DNA of 64,000 nt, from positions 16,324,001-16,388,000 of the forward strand of contig NC_056415.1 of NCBI RefSeq assembly GCF_905147365.1. Reading direction: 5' to 3'. The translations under genes were made by a program, and so were the position numbers. Each line of letters opens with the position of its first letter. Position 1 is the stretch's first letter. A model generated the notes under the pieces. That model did no database searches, was not told the DNA's origin, and saw only the letters and a list, made by a program, of their open reading frames with translations. Source of the stretch: Aricia agestis. Lineage: Eukaryota > Arthropoda > Insecta > Lepidoptera > Lycaenidae. Below are positions 54,024 to 64,000 of the stretch, in pieces.

Positions 54024-55084
54024 CAGTTCGCCCCGTGGGCGCCACCGCGGCCCTACTACGCGGAGCCGCACTAGCGCCCGCGGGACTGTACATAGCCGGC
54101 GCGGGCCGGCCCTCGCCCTCGCGCTGTACATAGTTCGCGAATGCCGAGTTTGAGTTGTTTGAGTTGACCGGCCCCGTGGGGCCGAGTGAGTGCCGCCGAG
54201 TCGCCGCCGCCGCCGCGCCGCCGCCGGCCGCTCGGTAAGTACCCCGGTGCGACCGGCGCCGGCCCCCGACGATATTGTGAGAGACGATTTCATCGAATTT
54301 ATTTATAGATTGTACTAAAATTAACGACGCCAATGCGGACCTGCCGCCGTAGGGACTCGCGGTGTGTTCGAAGCCGTCGGAACTGTTAATCGTGGCTGAC
54401 GACGGCCGCAGTGTACGGACGAATCGGGTCGAGGCTTCGTTTCGTTACAGAAATAGGATTGAGTCAATAGGTGCAATTTTTATTTTAAGTGGTCGACGAA
54501 GCCTCGCGGCGCGGCGCGGTGGCCAACGTCGCCTCCGCGCGGCGCCGCTCGGCCCCGCTTCCGTAATTTATTAAAGTTAAGCAGACACGATGCCAAAATG
54601 GTTTTATTCCTGTTTACTAATGTTTTGTTGTTTTTTCTTTTATGTGTAATCGTGGCCAAGTCCGGTACTTAATTTTGTTTATAGATATTTTTTTATATAA
54701 TTGTATCGTCGATGTAGTAAGATCTGTTCAAAATTACAAGGAATAGGAAGTGCGAAGTTGAGTGCGCCCCGGCCCCGCGTTTCGTTCTCAGATGTGAACT
54801 CTCGTAGACATGTTTTAGAATCTTTTTAATGGCAAGTGAGTGGAAGTGTGCTCCTGGCCGCTCTACCTAGAGCCGGGGCCGCGGGCGCCGCGCCGGCTCA
54901 AACCAAACTGTTGTAAATGTAATTAATTCGTTATTCTCAACGAAGTTGACAAGTCGAAATGTATATAACTGTATAGAGTATAATAGGTAATAAAGACGGC
55001 AGCGGTAGTGAACGCCTCTAGTAGGTAAATAATGAATAATTAGACTTAAAATGTTTTATATTATTATCTAAGTATTTAAATAAA
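54024..55084 (+). other. Probable vvl 3' UTR
   Basis: GC-rich at first, then AT-rich. Three TGTANATA Pumilio-type motifs occur: TGTACATA at 54087 and 54125, TGTATATA at 54960. A consensus donor CGGTAAGTAC at 54234 could be a cryptic splice site. No coding signal. The end is set by the last strong poly(A) signal, so the true extent is uncertain. Confidence 0.55.
54989..55084 (+). terminator. vvl poly(A) signals
   Basis: AATAAA at 54989-54994 and again at 55079-55084, the latter followed by a T-rich stretch near 55095-55115. ATTAAA at about 54568 is a weaker earlier option. Confidence 0.5.
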
Positions 55085-57218
55085 CCAGAGTAAATATTTT
55101 ACACGGTCGTATTATTTGACTCAGGTCAACGAAATCCAAGCTCCGATTGGGATAGAGGGATGTTTTTTGTGCGGCGCAGGTAGAGTCGGGCCGGCGGGTG
55201 CGGCGCGACTCTACGTGTGTAACATTGGCACGGTTTGTTTGAGTTTGTTTAGTGATTAATGCGGAGTCGCGGCCGCGAACAGGTTGTACCTGCGGCTCGC
55301 GAAACCGTACCCGTCTCAGATTGTAATAATCGTAAACATCTCCTACTTACGATTCAAGTTTTTCCCGAGAAGCCCACTGACATACATTGCCACTGTTTAT
55401 TTAAATTTATAAACGTGCACGTTTTACTTAAAGTTTATCATGAAATAGGAAAGATTTCATTGATAAGGAAAAAACAAATAATATTCGAAACAATCCATTG
55501 ATTGAAAATTTAGCTCTACATATTGTGAGCTCTACGATATCTTGAATTATTCATATAAGCTAATTTTATTTACTTGCGATTACGTCTTATTAAGCTGCTG
55601 ATAACATCTAAAAGTAAATATGTTTACGTCGAGTGATTGTGCTATAAAGATTTAATAAGTGAATGCTAAATACATGTTTAGTGGCAAAAATATACGAAAT
55701 ATATTTCTATATTTGTGCTATAAATAACAATAATAACGTGTTTTTAATGAGCTAGTCTTAAGTACAATTAAACTCAGCAAATCTTGAGTATTTCACGTTT
55801 TGAGCATTACGTGTTTATAGGTTTTGAGATTTGTTTTAGGAAATTGATAATTACAATTCTACACGGTGTTTTACAACATTTTTGATAAAATTAATTATGA
55901 TTCTGATATGTAAAGGTCTTTTAAGCTGTGAAATTTTCATTTGTGCTCTATATTGCTTTTAAACATTTTGATTCTCGATTAAAGAATTTAAGATGTCATC
56001 TTATAACTAAATGAAAATTTTATTATGTTATTAACCAAAATTAAAAAAAAAATAACATGAATAAGGACAACTTTACATATTTTTATTTACCGTAGCTTCG
56101 TTCAAAATGTTGAATTTTATATTTAAATTTATTTTAGGAAGACAATAAAAATGAAATCAATGTAAGAATTAAGAATTTATATTTACTTACATTTTTTAAA
56201 ATAGTTTTTTAGTTTTTGAGTAACACTTTTATAATTTACTTTAAGATGGTTATTTTTTTTTAATATACTAAATATAATGTGTACAATAATGAAAGGATTT
56301 CGAATAAGTAACTATATCTTTAAATTCATCATAATTATCTTACGCATATTAACTTCATCATGTTTATTTATATATTATAGACATTATTCATAGAGTAAAG
56401 GAAACTAAATAAATACGTAAAGTTCCTATTCGTAAATTAATATATTTAATAATAATTTAAACCCTAGTCTCTCTATGACTTAAGTCTCATACCCATATGG
56501 GTATGAAATTTTAGTCGTAGAAAGATTTGTTGGGATTTTATCTGAAAATAATACTATTTTAAGATAAAATCCCAACAAATCATACGAGCAACCGTACAAG
56601 ATTAGTAACATATATCGTATTCAGTACAAATCAATCATAATATTATTTACGGCTCGCGCTACCTGCGGCGCTACATTTTGGTTACGGCGTTGTAAAATTG
56701 ATTTATCGACATAAAAACCAGACAAACTTGACCCCGGCTAAATTAAATGCAATAAACGTAAAAATATACATTTTATTAGTTCTAATTTAGTATAAATTAT
56801 CCAGATTTATATTGCTATATTAGAGTTTGACTAGAATATGTAGTCTCGTTTTCTGTTTTTGTCAAAAAACGTCGTTCGAAAATTATATTATAATTTTAAA
56901 TGATTTTTAACCGTACTGCAGACGAAAATGGGACTCTATTTAATATTTAGATCAACAAAATTATAATAAATTTCATATTTATAACAACAATTTAGGCCCG
57001 ACGGCCTCACATGAATACTGTAGTAGAATTTTGTTTACAAACACTTAAATAAACAAACAAACAGTTATGATAACAGATACTAAGTGTATAATTATACATC
57101 ATACATATTACATGCATTATATTTACATACATAACCCACTTTATTACTTTTCTGATGGGAGTCGTTGTCCTTTGATTGTTGTTACATTCATACTCGTTAT
57201 TAATTTTTGTATTTCAAT
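55085..57218. other. Non-coding; GC patch and strong hairpins
   Basis: 55160-55290 is GC-rich (AGAGTCGGGCCGGCGGG paired with GGCGCGACTCT) and might belong to a longer vvl transcript. The 18-bp palindrome CATACCCATATGGGTATG is at 56488-56505. A perfect 20-bp stem (56524-56543 with 56562-56581, arm GATTTGTTGGGATTTTATCT) has an 18-nt loop. No protein gene. Confidence 0.5.
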
Positions 57219-57252
57219 ATTTATTTTATTTTATTTTATTTATTTATTTATC
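57219..57252. repeat. TTTTA/TTTA microsatellite
   Basis: ATTTTATTTTATTTTATTTA pattern directly before TCATCAGACACTTAATATTA, which looks like a LINE 3' tail. Confidence 0.7.
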
Positions 57253-59429
57253 ATCAGACACTTAATATTATTACAGGGATCACCTAATGCGATAGTAGTG
57301 TACATAAAATTTTATAAAATTATAGATATTTAAATAGAATTAAATAATAATAATATTTCAGTTCATTACAATAATAATTCATTAAAAATTATTTCATTTT
57401 GGAATGGTTACTTTTTTAAATTTTTATGAAATCTACCTAAAGGGGAAACATTGTTTAACAATTCTTTTAGATTACGACCTTAAAGTGATTTAGAATTAAG
57501 ACTCAAGTTATTTTCGATCACTTACCTATCACATACCAAACCAGCAGTAGGTAGGTAACCTTATAATATGTTTAATAAAATGGCCTACCTAATTTTTTTC
57601 AATATTTTATGGTGTAGTAGAATCGACTACAAAATACTATTATACAATGAAATTATTTTATTTCCATTTCTGCAAAAGCCGTCGCAACTTTTAACGGAGT
57701 TGCATATATCATAATATATGTAGGTATCTACCTTGGTTAAATAAAGCCATATTTTACCTAGACAAGTACACAATAATAGACAATTAAAACATAGGAAGTG
57801 GGACTTTTATCAAAGTAATGTTCACAAAAACGGCTCTATCGACCAAGGACGAGCACAAACAATAAAAATAATTATACATTTTATTACGTAGCGCGTACCT
57901 CATTAAGAACACGAAAAAAATTTTTGAAAACACAAAAAGAGTATCACCTTTTACTAGTCTTTTTGTTATATTTTCGGACTAGCTATAAAAACTGAGGTGT
58001 ATAGCGTAAAAATAATTAACTCGGTTAATTATATTTTCTAAATTAAGTATATATTTAGCTGAGTATAATGGTTATAAATGCTCGGATCCAAAATTAATAT
58101 AAAAAACTCTCATAATTATATCTAAAATATTTTTATGATACCTATGGACATGTTTACAATTAATGGAAGTTGGCCGTAATTCCGTTTACGTTGAAAATCG
58201 TTCGTCGCACTGGGACCGTACATTTTACTGTAACAAATTCTATGTCATCTCCATACTAAATTTCAGCCGACCTGACAGACAGATTGTCGCATTTATTATG
58301 AATACAGTCGTATACTTGTGACTTTTCTCTCATGAAAGAATTTTGTTAGGAATCAGATAATCGTAACTCGGCTAATTGGTTATTTGTGTGCCATTTTTCA
58401 TCAAAATTGTTGTAGTAGTTTAGGCCTCATTAAAACAAGCAAAATGTTAGAATTCTTTTTCTTCCAATTGCAGTATGTAACTTATATATAAGAAGGAGAA
58501 AAATATTGTGCGAGAAAAAAAGAGCAGTCTTATTATGAAATGTATCATAAATTATATTGTTATAAAATATTTGCCTAATAGAAAATAAAGCAACTTTTAA
58601 TACATTCAAACCGTGTTGATTTAAAAATTGATACATTTACATTACTTAATTATGTCTTTGTTTTGTTTTTAAGCAAATACCAATGGCCAATCAAATATTT
58701 AAAATGTAAATCAAAAAATGCATATTGTTATAATATTATATTATTTGAATCATATTAATCTCTTTGTATACCTGTTATATATCAAATTTCAGCTCCTATA
58801 CTTTTAATTTATAGATCCTTGTATTAAACTATGTAAATTTCATTTTTATTAGAATATTATGTAGTAAGGATCATAATATGACAATATTTTGATTAATTTT
58901 ATATTATAATATAATAATTATTCTATTAAAGAAAGATTAGACACTTCTTTAATAATCTTTCTTAAAAACAACTTAGTAAAAAAAGATTATTGATTGATTT
59001 TTATGTTTATACATTTTTATTGTATTTTGTGTAAGTTTATTATTAAATGGCTATAAACAGCTTAGAGAATACAACCGCAATTATTATAACAATAATAATT
59101 ACAGTACTGCGTACACTCTTTTAAGTCCTTATTGACACGGCACAAGAAAAAGATTTTTATTTGTCAGGATATCAGAAATACTTAAATTCTTACTTTTTCA
59201 TATATGGTTAACAATATTTTTAAAGTTAAGTCAATACAAAATTATATTTTTGTCAAAGACAAAGGGATAAAATGAAATCATGATATAATTATGCTTAAAA
59301 GATTAACTCGAACCGTTTTTTCCAAGAAATTGACATTACAAATACAAAGAAAAATTATCTGATAAAACGGCAAATATCGAAACTAAGTGAAAATTTAATA
59401 AACTTACTTATTTCTGTTTGTACTATACA
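57253..59429. other. Non-coding AT-rich DNA; decayed retroposon at about 58195-58320
   Basis: The fragment shows GGGACCGTACATTTTACTGT, CATCTCCATACTAAATTTCA, CAGACAGATTGTCGCATTTA. Elsewhere no gene or RNA recognised in about 2 kb. Confidence 0.5.
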
Positions 59430-59680
59430 AGGTTTGGGAATATTCTCAGAGAGTGCTGCTTCTACAGGGTGTGTTAGGATGTGTATGTGTAAAGTGTGAA
59501 AGTAGCAGCGCTGGGAGAGCAAAGTTTTTTTATGATTTGTATGGGCAAGCGTTATGAATTTTTCTATTCAAAAAGTTAAAAAATTTACTCTTTCAGCGCT
59601 GCTACTTTCACAGAAAACTTTCACAGGGACCCATACACACCCTAGAGTATTATCACTTGATTTTATTACACCTTTTATGA
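59430..59680. mobile_element. MITE, diverged relative of 46343-46601
   Basis: GTGTGAAAGTAGCAGCGCTG (59497) and CAGCGCTGCTACTTTCACAG (59598) are the inner inverted repeats shared with the 46-kb element; the outer ends are degraded. Confidence 0.75.
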
Positions 59681-59830
59681 GACTGAAGGTGGCAACGTTT
59701 ATAGTGCGGGAAACCTCACATTTTTCCGGCTTAAAATCCTTGTCTTTTCGCGGGAAATTTTATCATTATTGGTTCAGCGCTTAAACCCGTGAAGATATAA
59801 TAGGCAGACTCATAATATTAGTATGGAATA
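59681..59830 (+). repeat. ACTAG...TTAGTA retroposon copy, partial
   Basis: AAGGTGGCAACGTTTATAGT, CACATTTTTCCGGCTTAAAA, TTGGTTCAGCGCTTAAACCC and CATAATATTAGTATGG; the head is lost. Confidence 0.6.
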
Positions 59831-59940
59831 TCCGAGATTCACACTACACACTACACCAAATTTTATCATAATCGGTGCAGCGCGTAGTGCTTAAAAAAGA
59901 GACAGACCTTTACATTTATAGTACGGGACATCTCAGACTT

Positions 59941-60001
59941 GTTTTGGTAGAACACAGACTTCTTGTAGACACAAGATGTCTACAAGAAGTCTTTTGGCAA
60001 A
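59941..60001. repeat. Hairpin with perfect 16-bp stem
   Basis: AGACTTCTTGTAGACA (59956-59971) pairs exactly with 59977-59992 across a 5-nt loop. The stem extends imperfectly outward (GTTTTGGTAGAACAC against TTTTGGCAAAAC), giving about 61 nt in all, roughly the size of a small pre-miRNA. No expression evidence can be drawn from sequence. Confidence 0.6.
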
Positions 60002-60200
60002 ACGAGTCTGTTTCTTCCGAGGACGCTGTGTCACCTTTCGTCACCTTGTAAGGAGGTGTCCCGTCCAAAAGTCCGTTTCGTCACATACGTCACGTCACAG
60101 TTTCACCTGTCACATGTGACGGCGAAAAAATGGCCGCGCGAAATGCGACGCACGTCACTAGAGAATAAGGCTCGACGCACACTGTGTACAGAATACGAAG

Positions 60201-60790
60201 TATTTGAGCGACCGCAGACTTACAATTTCAAGTTGGCCGACTATCGTACAACTAAATTGCGTAGGTTTAGCCCCAATTTCACCAACGTCTGTTAGTGTTA
60301 ACAGCTTGTTAAAATGTAATGTCTTCTCTTTCACTCATAAGAAAAACGAAAGAGGTGACGTGATACTAATTCGAGCGTTAACTTTAACAGTCGTTGGTGA
60401 AATTGGGGCTTACAATTTAATTGTACTTTTTAATTGTAGGTAATTAGAAAGGAATTGCGGTTCTGGGGGGTGAGCCAAAATCTTTTCGTTTTCGCTTCGT
60501 TATAGAATCACCGATGAAAATGTATGGAATTGACATAAGCGTTCGTTAATATGACCTCGACGTTTGACTCGTCTTATGTCATTTCCATACATTTCGATCG
60601 ACGATTCTATAACGAAGCGAAAACGAAAAAGTTTCGGCTAAATTGCTTCATACGATTGGTGTCCAATTATTTAGTTGTACATACAATTTAGTTGGAAAAA
60701 TGTGCGAGCTCTCATAAGTCGCTATAGCTGTATGTTTACTATGCGATTTAGTTGGCCAACTTGAAATTGTAAATCTGCGGTCGCTCTTAG
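60201..60790. mobile_element. Inverted-repeat element containing two inner MITEs
   Basis: The outer ends GAGCGACCGCAGACTTACAA (60207) and TTGTAAATCTGCGGTCGCTC (60767-60786) are inverted, extending through TTTCAAGTTGGCC. Inside lie a TTA-flanked element (60270-60409) and a second inverted-repeat element (about 60474-60640, arms with TTTTCGTTTTCGCTTCGTTA). No coding capacity at any level. Confidence 0.82.
60267..60412. mobile_element. Harbinger-like MITE, TSD TTA
   Basis: GCCCCAATTTCACCAACG (60270) and CGTTGGTGAAATTGGGGC (60392-60409), flanked by TTA on both sides. 140 bp. The 3-bp TTA target suits PIF/Harbinger. Confidence 0.88.
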
Positions 60791-61304
60791 TCTATTTTAT
60801 ATACATTTATTTCCTAATTTAAACATATCAATTATAAAGTTTTTACAAGGTTTGCTTGTCTTCGTCTGGCATGTTGGAGAAGTTATAACAGACAAACAGC
60901 GGATTTTGAATAGTAAATGTATGTTTTATAAAAGTTTCTTGTTTTGTTGGAGTTTGCTACAAGCAAAATATACTCAGTTTCTTAACAATTAAGTTAAGGT
61001 GTTATTGATAAAAGTGAATTATATTATAATAATAATTATTATTATTTTGATAGGTACTAATCAATATTGTTTGCATAAAATCATATACCACGCGGTATCT
61101 TTATAAGTTTATAAATGTTAACAGACGGAATTGATAATATTAGTCTAGATGACTGCAGCTGAATGAGGTCAAAAAACTAGCAATCTGAGAATTAATCCAT
61201 AATTGTTTTGTTTTCGTTTTTTTTTTAATTCTTTATTGAGCAGGTACAATTGGATTGACACAATTATACTGAAAACATGCAATCTTCAAATAATGAAATA
61301 ATAA
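60791..61304. other. Non-coding, no gene seen
   Basis: TTTTTTTTAATTCTTTATTG near 61220 may be a LINE tail on the minus strand. Otherwise nothing. Confidence 0.5.
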
Positions 61305-61520
61305 TAAAAAACCATAATACGAAAGTGTGTCTATCTCTGTCTGTCTATCTTTTACTTCTTCACGCTTAAACCGCTGAACCTATTTTAATAAAATTTGGTA
61401 TGAAGTTAGTTTGAGTTCCGGGACAGGACATAGATTAATTTTTATCCCGAAAAAATGTACGGGTCCCACGTGGTAAACAATTTTCTATAAATCTTTATAT
61501 ATATAGGCGTTATCTAGTAG
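61305..61520 (-). repeat. ACTAG...TTAGTA retroposon copy
   Basis: ACCATAATACGAAAGTGTGT, CCGCTGAACCTATTTTAATA, TATCCCGAAAAAATGTACGG, ending at GGCGTTATCTAGTAG. Confidence 0.65.
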
Positions 61521-61677
61521 ATAATTATAAGCCGTTATCACACGTAGTATGCGGGCGGGCTTAGACAAAATGACATTCCCGTGGTGTAATGAAGCGCATC
61601 ACACCTAGCCGTAGTGAAACCTCACAAAAACACACTAACAGCTCCTTATGTATACATACATAGCACTTTATAGTATA
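61521..61677. other. Non-coding, no gene seen
   Basis: Short spacer with nothing recognised. Confidence 0.5.
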
Positions 61678-62100
61678 TTAGCTGTTGCCCGCGACTTCGT
61701 CCGCGTGAGCAAAATGTGATAACAAAAATAATAAAAATGAAAAAAAAAATCCCCTTTTTAGGGTTCCTTTATAAAAAAGTAAAATATATCCTCCTCCTTT
61801 CCGGAAGTCGGTTAAAGAGTAGCCTAAGTTATTCCTTACTATATCAGCTATGTGCCTAAAAAAGTCTCGTCAAAATCGCTCCAGCCATTTCAGAGATTAG
61901 CCGGAACAAACAAACAGACCGACGGACAGACAAACAAAAATTGTAAAAAAAATTGTTTTGGTGTCTGTACCCTATATATACATTCATATGCATTTAGTAA
62001 AAAACGGTTCTTTCAATATTTCAAACAGACACTCCAAATTTATTTATATGTATAGATATATAGATGTATATGATGATGTATAGATGTATAGATATATAGA
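61678..62100 (+). repeat. RTE-like retroposon, longer copy with ATAGAT tail
   Basis: Head TTAGCTGTTGCCCGCGACTT, middle CCTCCTTTCCGGAAGTCGGT, AATCGCTCCAGCCATTTCAG, then GACAGACAAACAAAAATTG, and a tail of ATAGATATATAGATG-type repeats (62054-62100). A simple ATAGAT-like 3' tail is typical of RTE-class ends. Confidence 0.7.
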
Positions 62101-63085
62101 ATGCCTGCCTAAAGTAGAGTTGGTGATTGCAAGATAGAAAACACACGATTTAACCCATCAATCCCCAATGGGCAGCCGGCTGCCGCATAACAATTGAAAA
62201 TCTGTTGTGTCTGCGATGCCCACGTTCGAGGTGATATTATGCAAATAGCACATTGAGGTATAATATCTAAGATAGAATGACTGGCCTAGTGTAGAGTAGC
62301 TGATAAAAAGATAGACAATATACATTCATACACTTACGCGATTTTGAATATAATAATTAATAATTTATGTAATAAATAATGTATAGTACCCAATTGAGAG
62401 ATAGAAGCGGAAATAGACCTTTTTTGTTTTTATAAATAATAGCTGATTAAATAGTTAACTATTAAGTACAATTCCGTCTCGATGCTAGGTTTTGAGTTAC
62501 TTACTTTTTTTTATTAAAAAAACGGGCGTACATTTTTTTACTATAAACATAATTGTTTATTCAAATTGACTTTGTTAATATTATTGCGGTTTCAAACTTG
62601 AAAATCGGTTTTGAAACTAAAGTTAGTTCAAACCCAAACAAGGGTTTGAGCAGATTAAAAAACAAACAAAAAAATTTTATAATTTTAGAACCTGTTTTAA
62701 AATAATTAGGTACAAGATTTTATTTAAAACATTACAAAACTAGATACTTATCGTGTGAAAAATGAGGTAGTAATGAAATTGTTATAAGCATCGATCGCGT
62801 TGAAATCTTTTACATGAAGAAAGATTTACGACCAAATTATTCGTAGTTTAGGTTGCATTAAATAATTTTATTGATATAATATTATAAAAATGTTTTTTCT
62901 TTGATGATTAAATATGTGTTTGGATGAGACGAACACAAAATATAATGGGATGCAAACATTGGGAAGATAAAAAGGCAATAAATATATTTTTTTGTCGAAT
63001 TCGAATGATCTAAAATCGTGGGAAATCTTCCCAGCAGATGTCATGGACTAATCACTTTAGGTATACCTACCATATCCATACTTCC
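62101..63085. other. Non-coding; one octamer at 62239-62246
   Basis: ATGCAAAT within TTATGCAAATAGC. No gene or repeat boundary recognised. Confidence 0.45.
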
Positions 63086-63315
63086 ATGCTAATATTATAA
63101 ATGCGAAAGTTTGTCTGTCTGTCTGTTCGTATGTCTGTCTGTCTGTTACCTCTTCAAGGCCAAACCGCTGAACCGATTTTGCTGAAATTTGGTATGGAGA
63201 TACTTTGAGTCTCGGGAAAGGACATATGATACATTTTATCCCGGAAAATGTACGGTTCCCGCGCGATAAACGCATTTTGGCGTAACGGAGTTGCGGGTGT
63301 CATCTAGTGTTATAT
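63086..63315 (-). repeat. ACTAG...TTAGTA retroposon copy, well preserved
   Basis: GCTAATATTATAAATGCGAA, (TGTC)n, GCTGAACCGATTTTGCTGAA, GGTTCCCGCGCGATAAACGC, GTTGCGGGTGTCATCTAGTG. The best-preserved copy of the family here, useful as a local reference. Confidence 0.75.
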
Positions 63316-63328
63316 AATTTTGATTTAG

Positions 63329-63552
63329 TTTTTTTTTTCGTAATAAGGGTACAAACGAGCAAACGGGTCACCTGATGGAAAGCACCTTCCGTCGCCCATG
63401 GACACTCGCAGCATCAGAAGAGCTGCAGATGCGTTGCCGGCCTTTTAAGAGGGAATAGGATTACAGGGTAGGGGAGGTAAGGAAGGGAATAGGGAAGGGT
63501 AGGGAAGGGCCTCCGGTAAACACATTCGTGTTGTAGCATGGCTCTCCCACGT
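63329..63552 (-). mobile_element. SINE-like element, internally deleted
   Basis: Minus orientation: poly(A) at 63331-63339, the full LINE-like tail, the CCCTA tract, then a jump to CATTCGTG...GCATGGCTCTCCCACGT, so about 90 bp of the 5' half is missing. Confidence 0.83.
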
Positions 63553-64000
63553 TTAAAGTTTCATACAAAAGTCCTGTTTGATTCACACGAGCGTAATTTT
63601 GTGAGTCATGATTTGTATGAAAAGATATTACGCGGCAGAAATTCTGCGACTCACGACTCACAAACTTACGCTTGGTCGGCTTCACCCTTATTGTCATAGT
63701 TTTTTCTTGTATAAATAAGGAGTGATGATGATGACTAAAATATTTGAAATGGTTACAAAATATCCACAGTTAGGTTGTTTGTAACCCGCGCGAATGTCGG
63801 CGCGCGGCAGGTGCGCGGTTATCACAGTCCTCGGTTTGGATGTAGGGGGACCACCGATATACATTTGATAGGACACATCGGGACACATATTTTTTAATTT
63901 CTTTGATATTTAAGCGATATTGAAGTCCTAGCTATGGTGCGTAACAAAAAATGCCCAGTCTTGATGCCAGTAAGTAAATCGATTTATACGATACACGTAA
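63553..64000. other. Non-coding, no gene seen
   Basis: 63590-63680 has weak inverted symmetry (GAGCGTAATTTTGTGAGTC against ACTCACAAACTTACGCTTG). 63780-63830 is modestly GC-rich. No gene. Confidence 0.5.

Noticed and set aside
52805..54133. 442-codon plus-strand ORF overlapping vvl in another frame
   Set aside because: It shares the vvl DNA but encodes only Arg/Ala/Pro-rich sequence; the conserved POU protein is in the frame starting at 52902.
53533..54333. 266-codon minus-strand ORF over the 3' half of vvl
   Set aside because: Composition shadow of the GC-rich gene, with no family features.

Overview
The window looks like nuclear DNA from a butterfly or moth (Lepidoptera). The evidence is AT-rich intergenic sequence crowded with short retroposons of the kinds that fill lepidopteran genomes, many small inverted-repeat DNA elements, and one intronless POU-homeodomain gene whose protein starts MAATTYMPGELD and carries the POU class III domain of ventral veins lacking (vvl/drifter; POU-M1 or SGF-3 in the silkworm). 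The species cannot be fixed from this sequence alone. Element family names are from memory and hedged; boundaries, inverted repeats and target-site duplications (TSDs) were read directly. || Layout. 1-40 kb: a gene-free upstream region made of retroposon copies (a recurrent SINE-like family that shares its 3' tail with a LINE, short RTE-like copies, a tRNA-headed SINE at 8.5 kb), inverted-repeat elements, a hAT element with transposase remnants (5.5-6.4 kb), a 441-bp tandem duplication of a LINE end (7.6-8.5 kb), two large foldback structures (10.6-11.0 and 12.8-13.6 kb), and a 1.1-kb array of 124-bp units built from about 32-bp subunits (35.15-36.2 kb). Short GC-rich islands recur and are candidate regulatory DNA. 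40.2-45.96 kb: a complete Ty3/Gypsy LTR retrotransposon on the minus strand with an open gag-pol frame and LTRs that look identical except for a 185-bp inverted-repeat element in the left one; it sits in the AT-repeat tail of an older retroposon. 46-50 kb: more inverted-repeat elements, including two hAT-type elements side by side at the same 8-bp target, and a TTAA-flanked element. 52.4-55.1 kb: the vvl gene in a GC-rich island (promoter region, 5' leader with upstream ORFs, single-exon CDS, 3' UTR with Pumilio-type motifs and poly(A) signals). 55.1-64 kb: gene-free downstream DNA with hairpins, nested inverted-repeat elements and retroposon copies. || How it fits together. The only host protein gene I can support is vvl. 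A developmental POU regulator alone in a large gene-poor region is the usual arrangement for such genes, so the flanks probably hold distant enhancers; near-perfect POU-dimer motifs at 28.3 and 30.8 kb and a forkhead plus octamer pair at 24.3 kb are candidate inputs, possibly autoregulatory. The only protein with all its expected catalytic motifs besides vvl is the Gypsy polyprotein. I found no true tRNA, rRNA or CRISPR, and no convincing new biochemical system; the most notable material is the nesting and timing of mobile elements and the repeat architecture.
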